From JAUWVG01 sp964633715 (lineage in GTDB: Bacteria > Acidobacteriota > Aminicenantia > Aminicenantales > Aminicenantaceae), in contig CAZWHQ010000001.1 of the NCBI GenBank assembly GCA_964633715.1, positions 1-64,000 of the forward strand: 64,000 bases of DNA, read 5' to 3'. The notes under the pieces were generated by a model. That model saw only the letters and a program-made list of their open reading frames with translations, had not been told where the DNA came from and did not search any database. The translations under genes and the position numbers were made by a program. Below, one piece after another: positions 28,217-37,619 of this stretch. The number at the start of each line of letters is the position of its first letter. The first letter of the stretch is position 1.

Positions 28217-29020
28217 CTATTTTTTTTTGGCAGGTTGAACTTTTACAGGCTGTTTTCGAACTGGTTTTCGAGGAGTCCTCTTTGGTTTTTGGTTGGCACT
28301 TTTTATTGATTCTGCAGGTTTTTCTGTCCTGAATCCCTTCAGTTCTTTTTCCTTGATCTTGAATGTCTTCATTGCTTTTACAAAATCTTGGGCCAGAGAC
28401 AGACTCGACTTTTCGATCGATTTTAATATTTTTTCAGCAGATTGCCTATCGACTTTTTGCAGGCATTTTTTGACCGTGTCCGAAATTTCAGCGGCAAGTT
28501 CATTTTTTGTGTTTTTATAGGCTTTAGAGATCTGTCGAGGGTAATCAAAGTGTTTTAAACGCCCGTTCCCCTTTGTCACCCCTTTCCAGGTTTTTCTGCG
28601 AAAATTTATACAGACAACACCGGATTTTGGAATGCCTTCGTTAAAATCTTTCAATAAAAAGGCTGCAAAATGTGAAAATGACGGTTCGTGGCCAAAAAGC
28701 ATGACAGAGTTGTATTTATTGTCCACACCTTGGATGACTTCGAGGATTATTTCCTCCTTTAAAACATTATAAAGAGAATCTTTCACCATGATTTTTTTCT
28801 TGGGATACCCAATCCTTTGAGCAAAAATATGGGCTGTCTCCAGAGCTCTGTCAGCAGAGCTGGATATCAATAAATCTGGAGAAATGCCCACTTTTTTGAC
28901 CTTTTTAGCCATGTCCGAGGATTCCTCTTTTCCTTTCTTTACGAGAGTCCTCTGAAAATCTGGAAGGTTTGCATCTTTTTTTACTGCCTTTCCATGTCGG
29001 ACTAAGTATATTGTTTTCAT
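28217..29020 (-). CDS. SixA-like histidine phosphatase with a basic C-terminal tail
   Basis: A 267-residue histidine-phosphatase superfamily protein, about 100 residues longer than SixA. The catalytic RHG is in LVRHGKAVK and the second histidine in FGHEPSFSH. The extra C-terminal part is helical, then becomes a low-complexity Lys/Pro/Arg tail ending VKVQPAKKK. Position beside ppk1, CHAD and pap suggests a role in polyphosphate or phosphohistidine turnover. The basic tail could bind polyphosphate, but this is inference. It likely opens the reverse-strand operon. Confidence 0.85.
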   Translation of the reverse strand: MKTIYLVRHGKAVKKDANLPDFQRTLVKKGKEESSDMAKKVKKVGISPDLLISSSADRALETAHIFAQRIGYPKKKIMVKDSLYNVLKEEIILEVIQGVDNKYNSVMLFGHEPSFSHFAAFLLKDFNEGIPKSGVVCINFRRKTWKGVTKGNGRLKHFDYPRQISKAYKNTKNELAAEISDTVKKCLQKVDRQSAEKILKSIEKSSLSLAQDFVKAMKTFKIKEKELKGFRTEKPAESIKSANQKPKRTPRKPVRKQPVKVQPAKKK

Positions 29021-29279
29021 CGTGTTCTCTCCTTATCTATCAGGAAAATTTAAACAAATATTTGTCTTTTTCTCAGATCCGTTTTAACCTCTCAAAACTG
29101 GATGTTGTCTTTATTCAAGTTGTCTTTGTGCTAAGAAAAAATAGTTTCCTATGCGGGAAATTATCATATTTTGTGTTCAATCGTCAAATTCTATCGAAGT
29201 TTAGTTATTTTATACGAAAATAAAAGGTCTCATTTACAAGGCATTGACCACAACATTTGGCTGTGGTAAGAGTGGAGGG

Positions 29280-30275
29280 ATGTTTCAGACAGAACTCATT
29301 ATTTTTCTGCAATCCTTTGCATCCGAATATTTGACAGCATTCTTCAAATTTTTTACTGAAATAGGAAAAAGCGAGTATGCCGCACCACTGGTGCTTATAG
29401 TGATGTTTGGAATCAGTTTTCGTGTGGGATTTATCCTCCTGCATGCTGTGTCCTGGAACGGACTTATCACCTATTCTTTAAAGGAGATTTTTGCTTTACC
29501 ACGCCCATCGAATGTCGATATACATGTGAAACTTCTCGGGGAAACAGCACAGAATATCACACCCTTTGAGAGTATGGGTGGAAAACACTTTTTTGGTGGC
29601 TTCCCTAAAGACATCCTTGGATACATAAGAATCCATCCCTTTGATTCCTGGGGTTTTCCCTCTGGTCATGCCAGCCATGCCGTAACCTTGTGGGGCTCAA
29701 TCTCTTTGTATCTGAAAAAGACATGGCTTTATGTCTTGACCGTGCTTATGATCGTTTTTATCTCTCTCTCCCGAATGTATTTGGGGCGCCATTTTCTGGC
29801 CGATGTGCTGGGCGGACTCCTTCTTGGATTAATAATGATGTTGGTTTTTTATCGTGGAGTTTATCAAAACAAGCCTTTATCAGTCTTTTTGTTTGAACGG
29901 AGAAAAAAAACCAGAATTTCAATAGAGATGATTTTGTTCTTTTTCTATTTTTTTTGTGTTCCATTTCTTGTATTGATCATCCCCGGAGTTCCCTTGGAAC
30001 AAGTGGCCGCTTTGCTCGGACTCAACCTTGGATTTGTTTGGATCAGGCATCGTGGAATCCCTGATGATACGGGAGATATTTTAAAGAGAACCGGACGTGT
30101 GCTCCTAGCCGGAGCTGTTTTTTTTCTGATTTACGCTGGACTGAAAAGAGGAATTGGATTTATTCTTTCAGATGAACCTTTGTCCGTTGTTTTTATTCGA
30201 CTGGTTTTCAGTATGTTTGTGTCTCTATGGAGTTCTGTTGAGATCAGTTATAAATTTGGTTTGTATAAACGTTAG
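29280..30275 (+). CDS. PAP2-family membrane phosphatase
   Basis: A 331-residue integral membrane phosphatase. All three PAP2 signature blocks are visible: KEIFALPRP (KxxxxxxRP), GFPSGHASH (PSGH), and SRMYLGRHFLADV (SRxxxxxHxxxD). About eight helices follow the usual order, with extra ones after the catalytic domain. Substrates are likely phosphatidate, undecaprenyl pyrophosphate or another lipid phosphate. An open TTG at 29244 exists, but ATG 29280 begins at the first helix. The gene diverges from the SixA-like gene across 259 bases of AT-rich sequence, which holds the promoters for both. Confidence 0.88.
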   Translation: MFQTELIIFLQSFASEYLTAFFKFFTEIGKSEYAAPLVLIVMFGISFRVGFILLHAVSWNGLITYSLKEIFALPRPSNVDIHVKLLGETAQNITPFESMGGKHFFGGFPKDILGYIRIHPFDSWGFPSGHASHAVTLWGSISLYLKKTWLYVLTVLMIVFISLSRMYLGRHFLADVLGGLLLGLIMMLVFYRGVYQNKPLSVFLFERRKKTRISIEMILFFFYFFCVPFLVLIIPGVPLEQVAALLGLNLGFVWIRHRGIPDDTGDILKRTGRVLLAGAVFFLIYAGLKRGIGFILSDEPLSVVFIRLVFSMFVSLWSSVEISYKFGLYKR

Positions 30276-30504
30276 CCTCTTCCTCTTCTTCATGATTCAC
30301 CCTTGAGTGTTCCAGGCAGCAAGGTTCAGGAAGCGGAGTTGTTCGGCCGTCAACCAGAGCCAGGCCCAGCGGACCTTCCTTTTCTTTTTAATCCGGTGTC
30401 GCGGATAGGCCCATAGCAGCCGGAATCGTTTCTGAAGGCGTGGGGACGGGGACAAAGACCCTCATTAGAGTGCCATAAAACAGGAGATTGTCTCATAGGC
30501 GTAC
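30276..30504. other. Intergenic stretch with a GC-richer patch, possible gene remnant
   Basis: This 229-base gap follows the PAP2 gene and precedes the decayed M28 gene. Bases 30300-30450 are more GC-rich than their surroundings. On the minus strand they hold one open stretch of about 50 codons without a good start, rich in Arg, Lys and Trp (for example RWAWLWLTAEQLRFLN). This may be the tail of a lost foreign gene. No terminator or promoter was recognised. Confidence 0.3.
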
Positions 30505-31234
30505 TCAATTTTTAATCTCCTCCTCTGTATTGGTGATTTCCCAAACTGTAGCAAAAATTAACCTGGAGATATCCTTCAGCTTCTGGTATTGAATTTTATC
30601 GGCATCATCACCCGGGCCGTGATTATCCTTGCAGGATCCGGTCGTAAAAGCGATGGCCGGAATGCCTTTTCGTTCAAAAAAAACAAAATCAGAACCCGAA
30701 TAATTATTCTTTTCCTTTATATTGAGGCTGGCTGAAAATTCTTTTTCTAGAAGAGCAGAGACACCAGTGGCATTATCATTGGCTCCATTGCAAATTTTTC
30801 CATCAACGATTCCGCGGCCGTCATAATGGGCGGATAGAATGATGTATTCATCTTTTTTTTCAGTGCCTTCAAGAAAGCCAAGAACATTTTTAGTCGGAAT
30901 GATGCCGTGAGATTTAAAGGATGTTTTCATCCTGACCTTGGTTGAAAGTGTCGGGAATTTCTCCTCAGGGCTGGATTTCAGTTTTTTTAGAGCTTCGAAC
31001 TCTTTAGGTTTTTTCCCGAACAGCTTCGCAAGAGCTGAAGCGCTTATGCTTATATTCCTCTGGGAATCCAGAGCCTCGTTGGGATTTTTGAACAAGTAAT
31101 ACCGGATTATTTTCAATAGAAGACAAATCGATATCTTCTTTTGATGGATGGGTTCCCTGCTGACATCCAGTATTCATTGACCAAATCAGTAAAGTCGAGC
31201 AACACAGAACAACAAAAGTAGAGGAAATTTTCAT
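30505..31234 (-). pseudogene. Decayed M28-family aminopeptidase lipoprotein
   Basis: Two frames belong together. From 31234 the sequence reads MKISSTFVVLCCSTLLIWSM and NTGCQQG, a lipoprotein signal. After a frame change near 31100 the other frame carries ISISASALAKLFGKK, then LSAHYDGRG (metal ligands His and Asp), GANDNATGVSALLE and DNHGPGDDADKI, all M28 motifs. Against a normal M28 enzyme about 200 residues of the protease-associated region are missing before this, and about 80-90 after SALLE, including the catalytic Glu-Glu pair. With a frameshift and two deletions it cannot make an active enzyme. Confidence 0.75.
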
Positions 31235-31240
31235 GCCTTT

Positions 31241-31340
31241 NNNNNNNNNNNNNNNNNNNNNNNNNNNNNNNNNNNNNNNNNNNNNNNNNNNNNNNNNNNN
31301 NNNNNNNNNNNNNNNNNNNNNNNNNNNNNNNNNNNNNNNN
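31241..31340. other. Assembly gap of 100 Ns
   Basis: Exactly 100 consecutive Ns, the convention for a scaffold gap of unknown length. It cuts the 3' end of the metallo-beta-lactamase gene. Reading through it joins that gene falsely to the M28 remnant. Confidence 0.99.
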
Positions 31341-32389
31341 TATTCGGAAATATTTTCTTGTGGTCTGTTTAAAGATGTTGAGGGATGAGTTTGTGGGAAA
31401 AATTTGAGTCCTTTTTTTTCTGAGACAGACCGAATAAAATTGTGTTTCTCCAAATATCTTAATGTCAGCACCACCCAACCTCTGGCTAATTCATGCTTCA
31501 TCAGTTTTGCCTTAGGGTACAACTCCTTGATAATATCATCAGGTCTGATGCCATACAGTCCTCTATTTTCTACAATGGCCCTAACCTGGTTCGTTCGCCG
31601 CAGTCGATGTTTGAGGACTTCGTTGATCCGCTCATGAGGATTTAAAATCGGCCCTCCATGAGAACTCAATATGATTTTAAGATGTGGAAGTCGGGAATAG
31701 ATTTCCAATGTGTGGATATAGTCGTCTAAATTCGAATCCGGGGGCCCGAGCCAGGTCGTAATCCGCCTGAGGATATTGTCTCCGGCAAACAAAACGCCTT
31801 TTTTTTCATTATAAAGAGATACATGATCTGAGGCATGGCCTGGGGTGGGGAAAATTGTCCAGGTTTCTCCGTTAATAGATATCGTCGAGTTTTCTTCGAT
31901 CACTTTATCGGGATTCTTAAAAAAAGTAAGACCAACAAGCGGCTTGTAAAAAAACCATCTGAATATTCCGTGAATGCCCCCCCATAAACGGCTGAAAATT
32001 GAAGAATTTGCTTTCATCAGATCCTTGGCCGAGGCGTGGTGATTCCGAATAAAGCTTTTTTTATTTTTTATGATACCTGCGGTTTTTTTTGTCACAATGA
32101 CTTTAAGGTCCAGATATTTTTTTAGCAGCTTAAGGCCTGAGAAATGATCGGGATGGCTGTGAGTGATAAACACACGGGAGAGATGGAAAGGCCTATCCTG
32201 CTTATTGTATAGCTCTTCAATCTCTTTTATATCTGCAACGAGTCTTTTGACTGTCTTTCCGTTTCCATAGCCGGCATCGCAGATGAGCCCATCCTTACCT
32301 GCAAAGACGTAGATGTTTTCTGCAGGTTTCAGATTACGCAGAGCGCCTTTTTCGATTATGCGAAAAATTCCTGGATAGACTTCTTTCAT
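31341..32389 (-). CDS. Metallo-beta-lactamase-fold hydrolase (3' end lost in gap)
   Basis: At least 349 residues are visible. Zinc ligands: FITHSHPDHFSG (HxHxDH), PTPGHASDH, LFAGDN and ILSSHGGP, all in order. The last 90 residues form a winged-helix-like domain as in LACTB2-type proteins (RTNQVRAIVENRG). The family hydrolyses esters, thioesters or nucleic-acid phosphates; the substrate here is unknown. The stop lies in, or beyond, the gap at 31241-31340. It diverges from the first kinase gene across 180 bases. Confidence 0.82.
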
Positions 32390-32499
32390 TTTTAGAGTCC
32401 ATTATTCCATAAATCGGAGTCTTTCTAAATGATTAAGTCAAATTGACCACCCCAGTATCCTATGATAAAACCTATGCATGTGAACAGGCGGATAGAGGA

Positions 32500-32541
32500 T
32501 TCATGACATTTTCATGACAACTCTTCAGCCTTAACTAGACT
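32500..32541 (+). promoter_or_regulatory. Module 1 kinase promoter with 11-bp direct repeats
   Basis: CATGACA at 32502 and 32513 are exactly 11 bp apart, with a weak third copy (TTCAGCC) at 32524, and a likely -10 TAGACT at 32536-32541. Eleven-base phasing is typical of OmpR/PhoB-type binding. The core TGACA recurs before the module 1 propeller gene. Confidence 0.6.
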
Positions 32542-32569
32542 AAAATCGAGGTCAGAAGAGAGGTTTTTT

Positions 32570-34516
32570 TTGGCTAAGGTATCTCGGAAGTATCAAAAAC
32601 AAATTCTCCTCTTTAGCCTGATTTTTGTGCTGCCCTGTGTCGTCCTGGTGGGATTGAGTTTGCGCATGATCGGACAGGAACGGGAGCTGGCGCAGAAAAG
32701 GGTTCTGGATGAACGGCGGAGAATTGCGGCCGAGATAAGCCAACATTTGTTCAATCGGTTGGAGGCCATCAAGTCTCGTGAAGTGCGTACCCCCTTTGGT
32801 TTGGAGATGGCAAAAAATCCAGATGTTGTGTTGTTGGGAAGTGTTGAAAACAACACATTGAAGTTCCCCTGGGAACTGGAGCCAGGGGAAAATTCTGAGA
32901 TCGAATCTCTTGCCCTTAGAAATTATGTTCAGAGAATACAAAGTGCTGAAAATGAGGAGATAGCCCATAAAAATTACGCCCGTGCTTCCCAGTTGTATAA
33001 ACAAATAATAGTCACTTCAGAAACGGATACTCAGAAAGGCTATGCCCAGCTTTTACTGGCCAGAGTTTTGATGAAATTCGGACAAGTCGAAGAGGCCTTA
33101 ACTCAGTACACTGCAATTTTAGCGCTCCCCTCCAAAATTTCAGATGAGCTTGGGATCCCGATCTTTCTCTATGCTGCAGGCCGATTGACTGACACAAAAA
33201 GTGCTCTCAGGGATGTTGCAGATCGCATTCGTGAGGATTTGTTTGAAGAAAGGTGGAAATCACCATCAGAATCTTACATGGTCCAAGATATTTGCCTTAA
33301 ACTTCTTGAGCTCGTTTCTGATCCAGCTCAAAAAAAGATCGTTGAGGAAAATCTATACGCAGTTCAACATATCATCGAAAATACAGAACAGGCCCTTTCC
33401 GTTCAGAGAAATTTCCCGGGGCTTTTCCTCAATCTTCAAAGTGAGCAACAGGGAATGGTTTGGATAGCCCATGGTGAAACGCCTTGGGTTCTGAGTTTGT
33501 CCTCACCTGAAGTGAATTCCGAAACTCTTCTGATTGGAGTGAGTGTTTCCTCCGTATTGGATTCATTGCGTTCGGACAGGGAGCTGGCTTCTCTAATTCC
33601 CGAAAATGTTCAATTCGTTTCCGGCGGATCGGAAGAGGGAGAATATATGGGGCCCAATCTCCGCGGGATGAGGATGTCTTTTCATGAAAAAATAGAAGAT
33701 TCCTTTATAAAACAATGGAGCCTGCAACTTTCATTTTATCTTCTGGCTCTCTTTTTGGTGATTGGAGTGACACTTTTTGGAGCCTATCTGCTCTGGAGGG
33801 ACATACGCCGTGATCTGAAACTGGCCGAGATGCGTTCCCAATTCGTATCCTCTGTCTCTCATGAGTTAAAGACTCCGCTCACTTCCATCCGCATGTTTGC
33901 TGAAACACTGCGTCTCGGGCGGTCCAAAGACAAAAATGTACAGAATGAATATCTAGACACTATAGTCAATGAGAGTCAACGTCTGACCCGTCTTCTCAAC
34001 GATGTTCTGGATTTTTCCAAAATCGAAAAGGGGAAACGGATTTATAAAATGGAATCCCACTCCCTTCGCGATATTGTCCAAAGGGCGGCCCTAGCCATGG
34101 AATACCAGCTTTCCCAGCAGGGCTTTAAGCTCCATGTCCAAACTGAGGAGGGTATTCCCGAAGTGAATGTGGATGGCGATGCCATCGATCAGGCACTGTT
34201 GAATTTGATCAGCAATGCCATGAAATATTCCGGGGAATCCAGAGACATCGAATTGAAGCTTTTTAAAGAGGATAACCAGGTCGTTTTTCAAGTAGTAGAT
34301 CAGGGAGTTGGGATAGATCCACAGGAACAAAAGAGAATTTTCGAAAAGTTTTACCGGGTCTCCACTCCAGAAAATGATCGGACGGCCGGCACAGGCCTCG
34401 GGCTCTCTCTCGTTGCCCATATCGTCGAGGCGCACAATGGACACCTGGACGTCGAGAGCACTAAGGGAAAAGGGAGCGTTTTTTCCATTTATCTGCCTTT
34501 AAAGAAGGATTCATGA
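32570..34516 (+). CDS. Module 1 membrane sensor histidine kinase with TPR-like sensor
   Basis: A 648-residue kinase. TM1 is about residues 12-33. An extracytoplasmic domain follows (34-386) with a coiled-coil start and a TPR-like segment (LLLARVLMKFGQVEEALTQY). TM2 spans about 387-409, with no HAMP domain. The phosphoaccepting His is H431 in VSHELKTPL, and the ATPase domain has SNAMKYSGE, DQGVGI and GTGLGLSLV. The start is TTG, preceded by AGAGAGG; no ATG fits. Its last four bases overlap the regulator gene (ATGA). It should phosphorylate that regulator in response to an unknown periplasmic cue. Confidence 0.9.
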   Translation: MAKVSRKYQKQILLFSLIFVLPCVVLVGLSLRMIGQERELAQKRVLDERRRIAAEISQHLFNRLEAIKSREVRTPFGLEMAKNPDVVLLGSVENNTLKFPWELEPGENSEIESLALRNYVQRIQSAENEEIAHKNYARASQLYKQIIVTSETDTQKGYAQLLLARVLMKFGQVEEALTQYTAILALPSKISDELGIPIFLYAAGRLTDTKSALRDVADRIREDLFEERWKSPSESYMVQDICLKLLELVSDPAQKKIVEENLYAVQHIIENTEQALSVQRNFPGLFLNLQSEQQGMVWIAHGETPWVLSLSSPEVNSETLLIGVSVSSVLDSLRSDRELASLIPENVQFVSGGSEEGEYMGPNLRGMRMSFHEKIEDSFIKQWSLQLSFYLLALFLVIGVTLFGAYLLWRDIRRDLKLAEMRSQFVSSVSHELKTPLTSIRMFAETLRLGRSKDKNVQNEYLDTIVNESQRLTRLLNDVLDFSKIEKGKRIYKMESHSLRDIVQRAALAMEYQLSQQGFKLHVQTEEGIPEVNVDGDAIDQALLNLISNAMKYSGESRDIELKLFKEDNQVVFQVVDQGVGIDPQEQKRIFEKFYRVSTPENDRTAGTGLGLSLVAHIVEAHNGHLDVESTKGKGSVFSIYLPLKKDS

Positions 34517-35205
34517 AAACAATACTGATTATTGAGGATGACCTGGCTATCCTTCGTGGCTTAAAGGATAACCTCGAATATGAATCCTATTTAGTGTTTA
34601 CAGCCACGGATGGCGAGAAGGGCAAGGATCTGATTAAAGAAAAAAAGCCCGATCTGATTATCCTCGATCTGATGCTCCCCAAGATGAGCGGATATGAGCT
34701 CTGCCGCAAAGTCCGTGAAGAGGGAAATAAAACGCCGATTTTGATGCTGACAGCCAGAGGAGAGGAAGTCGACCGGGTTCTGGGGTTGGATATGGGTGCG
34801 GATGACTATGTGACCAAACCCTTTTCCGTTCCTGAACTTCTGGCCCGGATAAGGGCTTTGTTCCGAAGAGTCCACCTGGCTCAATCCAGAGATCTCCCCG
34901 ATAAACTGGAATTTGGTGATATTCAAATCGATTTTAAATGTTTTGAAGCCCAAAAGGCCGGACAGTTGCTCGAATTGTCCCGGAAAGAATTTGGTGTATT
35001 GCGCCTGCTGGCCGCCCGCTCGGGAGAGGTGGTCACGCGGGATGAGCTTTTGGATGAGGTTTGGGGATATGACCAGTATCCCACCACCCGGACAGTGGAC
35101 AACCACATCGCCCTGTTGCGTTCAAAGTTTGAAGAAGATCCCTCAAATCCCCGTTTTTTGATAACTGTCCACGGTGTTGGTTATAAACTGGTTATGGGCA
35201 GGTGA
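34513..35205 (+). CDS. Module 1 OmpR-family response regulator
   Basis: A 230-residue regulator. The receiver domain has the acidic pair ED-D (8-10) and phosphoacceptor D52 in ILDLMLP, with TA in MLTAR and KPF lysine downstream. The C-terminal winged helix ends RTVDNHIALLRSKFEEDP and GVGYKL, the OmpR/PhoB signature. The start overlaps the kinase stop by four bases. Its stop codon lies inside the 11-bp repeat box that precedes the propeller gene. Confidence 0.94.
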   Translation: MKTILIIEDDLAILRGLKDNLEYESYLVFTATDGEKGKDLIKEKKPDLIILDLMLPKMSGYELCRKVREEGNKTPILMLTARGEEVDRVLGLDMGADDYVTKPFSVPELLARIRALFRRVHLAQSRDLPDKLEFGDIQIDFKCFEAQKAGQLLELSRKEFGVLRLLAARSGEVVTRDELLDEVWGYDQYPTTRTVDNHIALLRSKFEEDPSNPRFLITVHGVGYKLVMGR

Positions 35206-35244
35206 CATTTTTGTGACAATTGCATGATTATTTCATGAAATACT
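35201..35244 (+). promoter_or_regulatory. Module 1 propeller box: four 11-bp direct repeats
   Basis: TGACA at 35203 and 35214, TGATT at 35225 and TGAAA at 35236 are at exact 11-bp intervals. The core matches the box before the module 1 kinase. The first unit includes the regulator's own TGA stop. Confidence 0.65.
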
Positions 35245-35343
35245 TTTTACATAGAAATGACAAAAAAAAGACGTCCCGGTGACACACTCCGAAGCCCAAA
35301 GAATTAAATTGGTGATGAAATGAAAATTTAAGGGAGGTACAAG

Positions 35344-37485
35344 ATGAAAAAAATTTCAATTCTACTTTTCGTTTTCATCACTTTAACATTCAGCTTCGGT
35401 TATATCGGAACACAGAGCGGCCAGGACCTTTTCCAAAAGGCTTTGGCCAAGGAGAGAGCCGAGGGAAACCTCGAAGAAGCCATTGTCCTTTATCAAAAGG
35501 TCATCGATGAATCTCAAGACAGAGCCCTCAAGGCCCAAGCCCAACTTCGAATTGGCCTGTGTTATGAAAAATTAGGACAAAAAAGTGTCAAGTTGGCTCA
35601 GGAGGCCTTCCAGAAGGTCATCGACAATTATCCCGCACAGACTGAAGATGTCAGAATTGCTAAAGAGAAATTAGCAACATTTGTAAAGACTCAATCGAAA
35701 GAACCAATAGAAGTAGAAGAATTACGGCTCCGCCAGGTCTGGGCTCCGGCTGCTGGAAGCGGCGGGGGTGCTCCTTCGCCTGATGGTAGATATATCTCTT
35801 ATGTGGATTGGGATACCGGAGACCTGGCCATTTATGAAATCGCAACCGGAAAGGAACAACGCTTAACAAATAAGGAATCATGGGATAAATCGAATGAATT
35901 TGCTGGTTTATCCAGATGGTCACCCGATGGAACACAGATTGTTTATGCATGGTACAACAAAAATGGCTTTTTCGACCTGCGTATTATTGGGATCGATGGG
36001 TCGAAGAATAGAATTCTTTTTAGTGATAAGGAAGTGCAATGGATATACACTTACGATTGGTCGCAGGATGGGAAGCAAATTCTGGCATACTTCGATAGAA
36101 AAGATGGAACAGAAATAATAGTACAAATAGTATTAGTTTCCACAACCGATAGTTCTGTGTCTGTTCTCAAAACATTTGATGAGAGTTGGCCGGAAAATTT
36201 GTGCCTTTCACCTGACGGGCGTTTCCTTGTGTATGACTATCCACAAAAAGCTGGTTCTCTTGAACGTGACATTTTCCTGTTATCAACCGATGGTATTCGT
36301 GAGATTCCATTAGTTGAACACCCTTCCCATGATGAGCTGCTCGGTTGGGCTCCGGATGGAAAAAATATCATTTTTGCCAGTGACCGAAATGGCACCTTTA
36401 GCTTATGGAACATAAAGATTGCTGAAGGAAAATCTTTGGGAAAACCAGAACTGGTTAGATCAAATATGGGATCAATTGAACCTTTGGGATTCACACGAGA
36501 AGGTTCCTTTTACTTCGGATATTTGCAGAAAAGTAATAATATATTTGCTGCAAAACTCCATCCGGAGACAGGCAAAATTCTTTCTCTTCCGAAAAAAACA
36601 GTGACTCGATTTGAAGGATACAACCAATCACCCATCTACTCGCCTGATGGAAAATATCTAGCTTTTATATCCAGGCGATTCCCGTTGACAATCTATCCCG
36701 ATTACACTATTGCTAAATTGGGTGGTAACGTACTCTGTATAAGATCTCTTGAAACGGGCAAGGAACGCGAAATCTTTCCGATCCTAAAAAATAAATTCTT
36801 CCATCCCCGTTGGTCCCATGACGGGCGTTCAGTTTTTGTCAAGGTTATGGATACAAATGGAATATACCGGATCGATGCTCAAACGGGCAATGTTACATCT
36901 GTTTTGCAGGATGATAAAATGGATGCAAGTCCATTCGAACTCTCTCCGGATGGCAAAACTATTTTTTATGTACGTCGAGACCGGGAAAATAAAACCTACC
37001 AATTCACAGCCCAAGACCTTGAAAGCGGTGATCAGATAGAGCTTTATCGTTCTGAAGGTGATTTACATATAAAGCTCTCACCGGATGGTCAGTGGGTTAT
37101 CATACAGGAGAACTACCTCCAAATTTCAGATATAATACCGAACCTGAGCATCATCCCGTCTTCCGGAGGAGAATTACGGGAACTGTGGAGTTTCGAAGAT
37201 GGGATTGATATCCAATTCGGAGCGCCTTCCACATGGACTCCTAACGGGAAGTATATGCTTTTTGCAATGAAATCCCCTAAAAAGGATAGGGAAAAATGGG
37301 ATTTGTATAGAATTTCGGTAAAAGGGGGGGAGCCTGAGAAACTTGGATTGGAAATGGGTGGATTTATTATGAACTTGAGTATTCATCCAAACGGTCGGGA
37401 TATTGCGTTCTCAACTTCAGAACAAGAGAATTCAGAATTTTGGGTGATGGAAAACTTCCTGCCCAAAACCGACAATAAAAAATAA
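35344..37485 (+). CDS. Module 1 secreted TPR/TolB-like beta-propeller protein
   Basis: A 713-residue exported protein with a signal peptide (about 1-20) and no lipobox. Residues 26-120 form YbgF-like TPR units (DLFQKALAKERAEGNLEEA, AQAQLRIGLCYEKLG, FQKVIDNYPAQ). From about 130 there are many PD40/TolB strands with the x-SPDG-x hook, for example WSPDGTQIVYAW, LSPDGRFLVYDY and WAPDGKNIIFAS, closing with the tail VMENFLPKTDNKK. It probably folds as a large periplasmic or extracellular propeller. Its role is unknown; its promoter box matches the box upstream of its kinase operon. Confidence 0.85.
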   Translation: MKKISILLFVFITLTFSFGYIGTQSGQDLFQKALAKERAEGNLEEAIVLYQKVIDESQDRALKAQAQLRIGLCYEKLGQKSVKLAQEAFQKVIDNYPAQTEDVRIAKEKLATFVKTQSKEPIEVEELRLRQVWAPAAGSGGGAPSPDGRYISYVDWDTGDLAIYEIATGKEQRLTNKESWDKSNEFAGLSRWSPDGTQIVYAWYNKNGFFDLRIIGIDGSKNRILFSDKEVQWIYTYDWSQDGKQILAYFDRKDGTEIIVQIVLVSTTDSSVSVLKTFDESWPENLCLSPDGRFLVYDYPQKAGSLERDIFLLSTDGIREIPLVEHPSHDELLGWAPDGKNIIFASDRNGTFSLWNIKIAEGKSLGKPELVRSNMGSIEPLGFTREGSFYFGYLQKSNNIFAAKLHPETGKILSLPKKTVTRFEGYNQSPIYSPDGKYLAFISRRFPLTIYPDYTIAKLGGNVLCIRSLETGKEREIFPILKNKFFHPRWSHDGRSVFVKVMDTNGIYRIDAQTGNVTSVLQDDKMDASPFELSPDGKTIFYVRRDRENKTYQFTAQDLESGDQIELYRSEGDLHIKLSPDGQWVIIQENYLQISDIIPNLSIIPSSGGELRELWSFEDGIDIQFGAPSTWTPNGKYMLFAMKSPKKDREKWDLYRISVKGGEPEKLGLEMGGFIMNLSIHPNGRDIAFSTSEQENSEFWVMENFLPKTDNKK

Positions 37486-37516
37486 GCCCGCAAATGGGGG
37501 ATTTATAGGGATGGCT
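37446..37516 (+). repeat. Conserved 3' block, copy in module 1
   Basis: This block spans the ENFLPKTDNKK codons, the stop and the start of the terminator hairpin. It is nearly identical at DNA level to 42402-42470 and 48597-48668, whereas the rest of the three genes has diverged strongly. Confidence 0.75.
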
Positions 37517-37537
37517 ATTTTAGCCATCCCTTTATTT
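37508..37537 (+). terminator. Rho-independent terminator after module 1
   Basis: GGGATGGCT and AGCCATCCC form a perfect 9-bp stem with a 5-base loop, followed by a T-rich run. Confidence 0.8.
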
Positions 37538-37538
37538 T

Positions 37539-37582
37539 CTTCACACAATCTTGACAGAGTCTTGACATTTTCTTGATTGAAA
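37539..37582 (+). promoter_or_regulatory. Module 2 kinase box: four 11-bp direct repeats
   Basis: Four contiguous units: TTCACA at 37540, TTGACA at 37551, TTGACA at 37562 and TTGATT at 37573, all 11 bp apart. It starts right behind the module 1 terminator. The TKGAC core recurs before the module 2 propeller gene. Confidence 0.7.
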
Positions 37583-37619
37583 AGTTTGGCTGTGTTGGAT
37601 AGAGTAGAGAAAAGATGAT

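Noticed and set aside
31004..32389. A continuous 461-codon frame on the minus strand
   Set aside because: It runs through the 100-N gap and joins the metallo-beta-lactamase gene to the signal peptide of the M28 remnant. The join is artificial.
37539..37582. The 11-bp repeats as origin iterons or a CRISPR leader
   Set aside because: They occur once per promoter, sit next to -10 sequences and differ in core by module, which fits regulator binding sites better.
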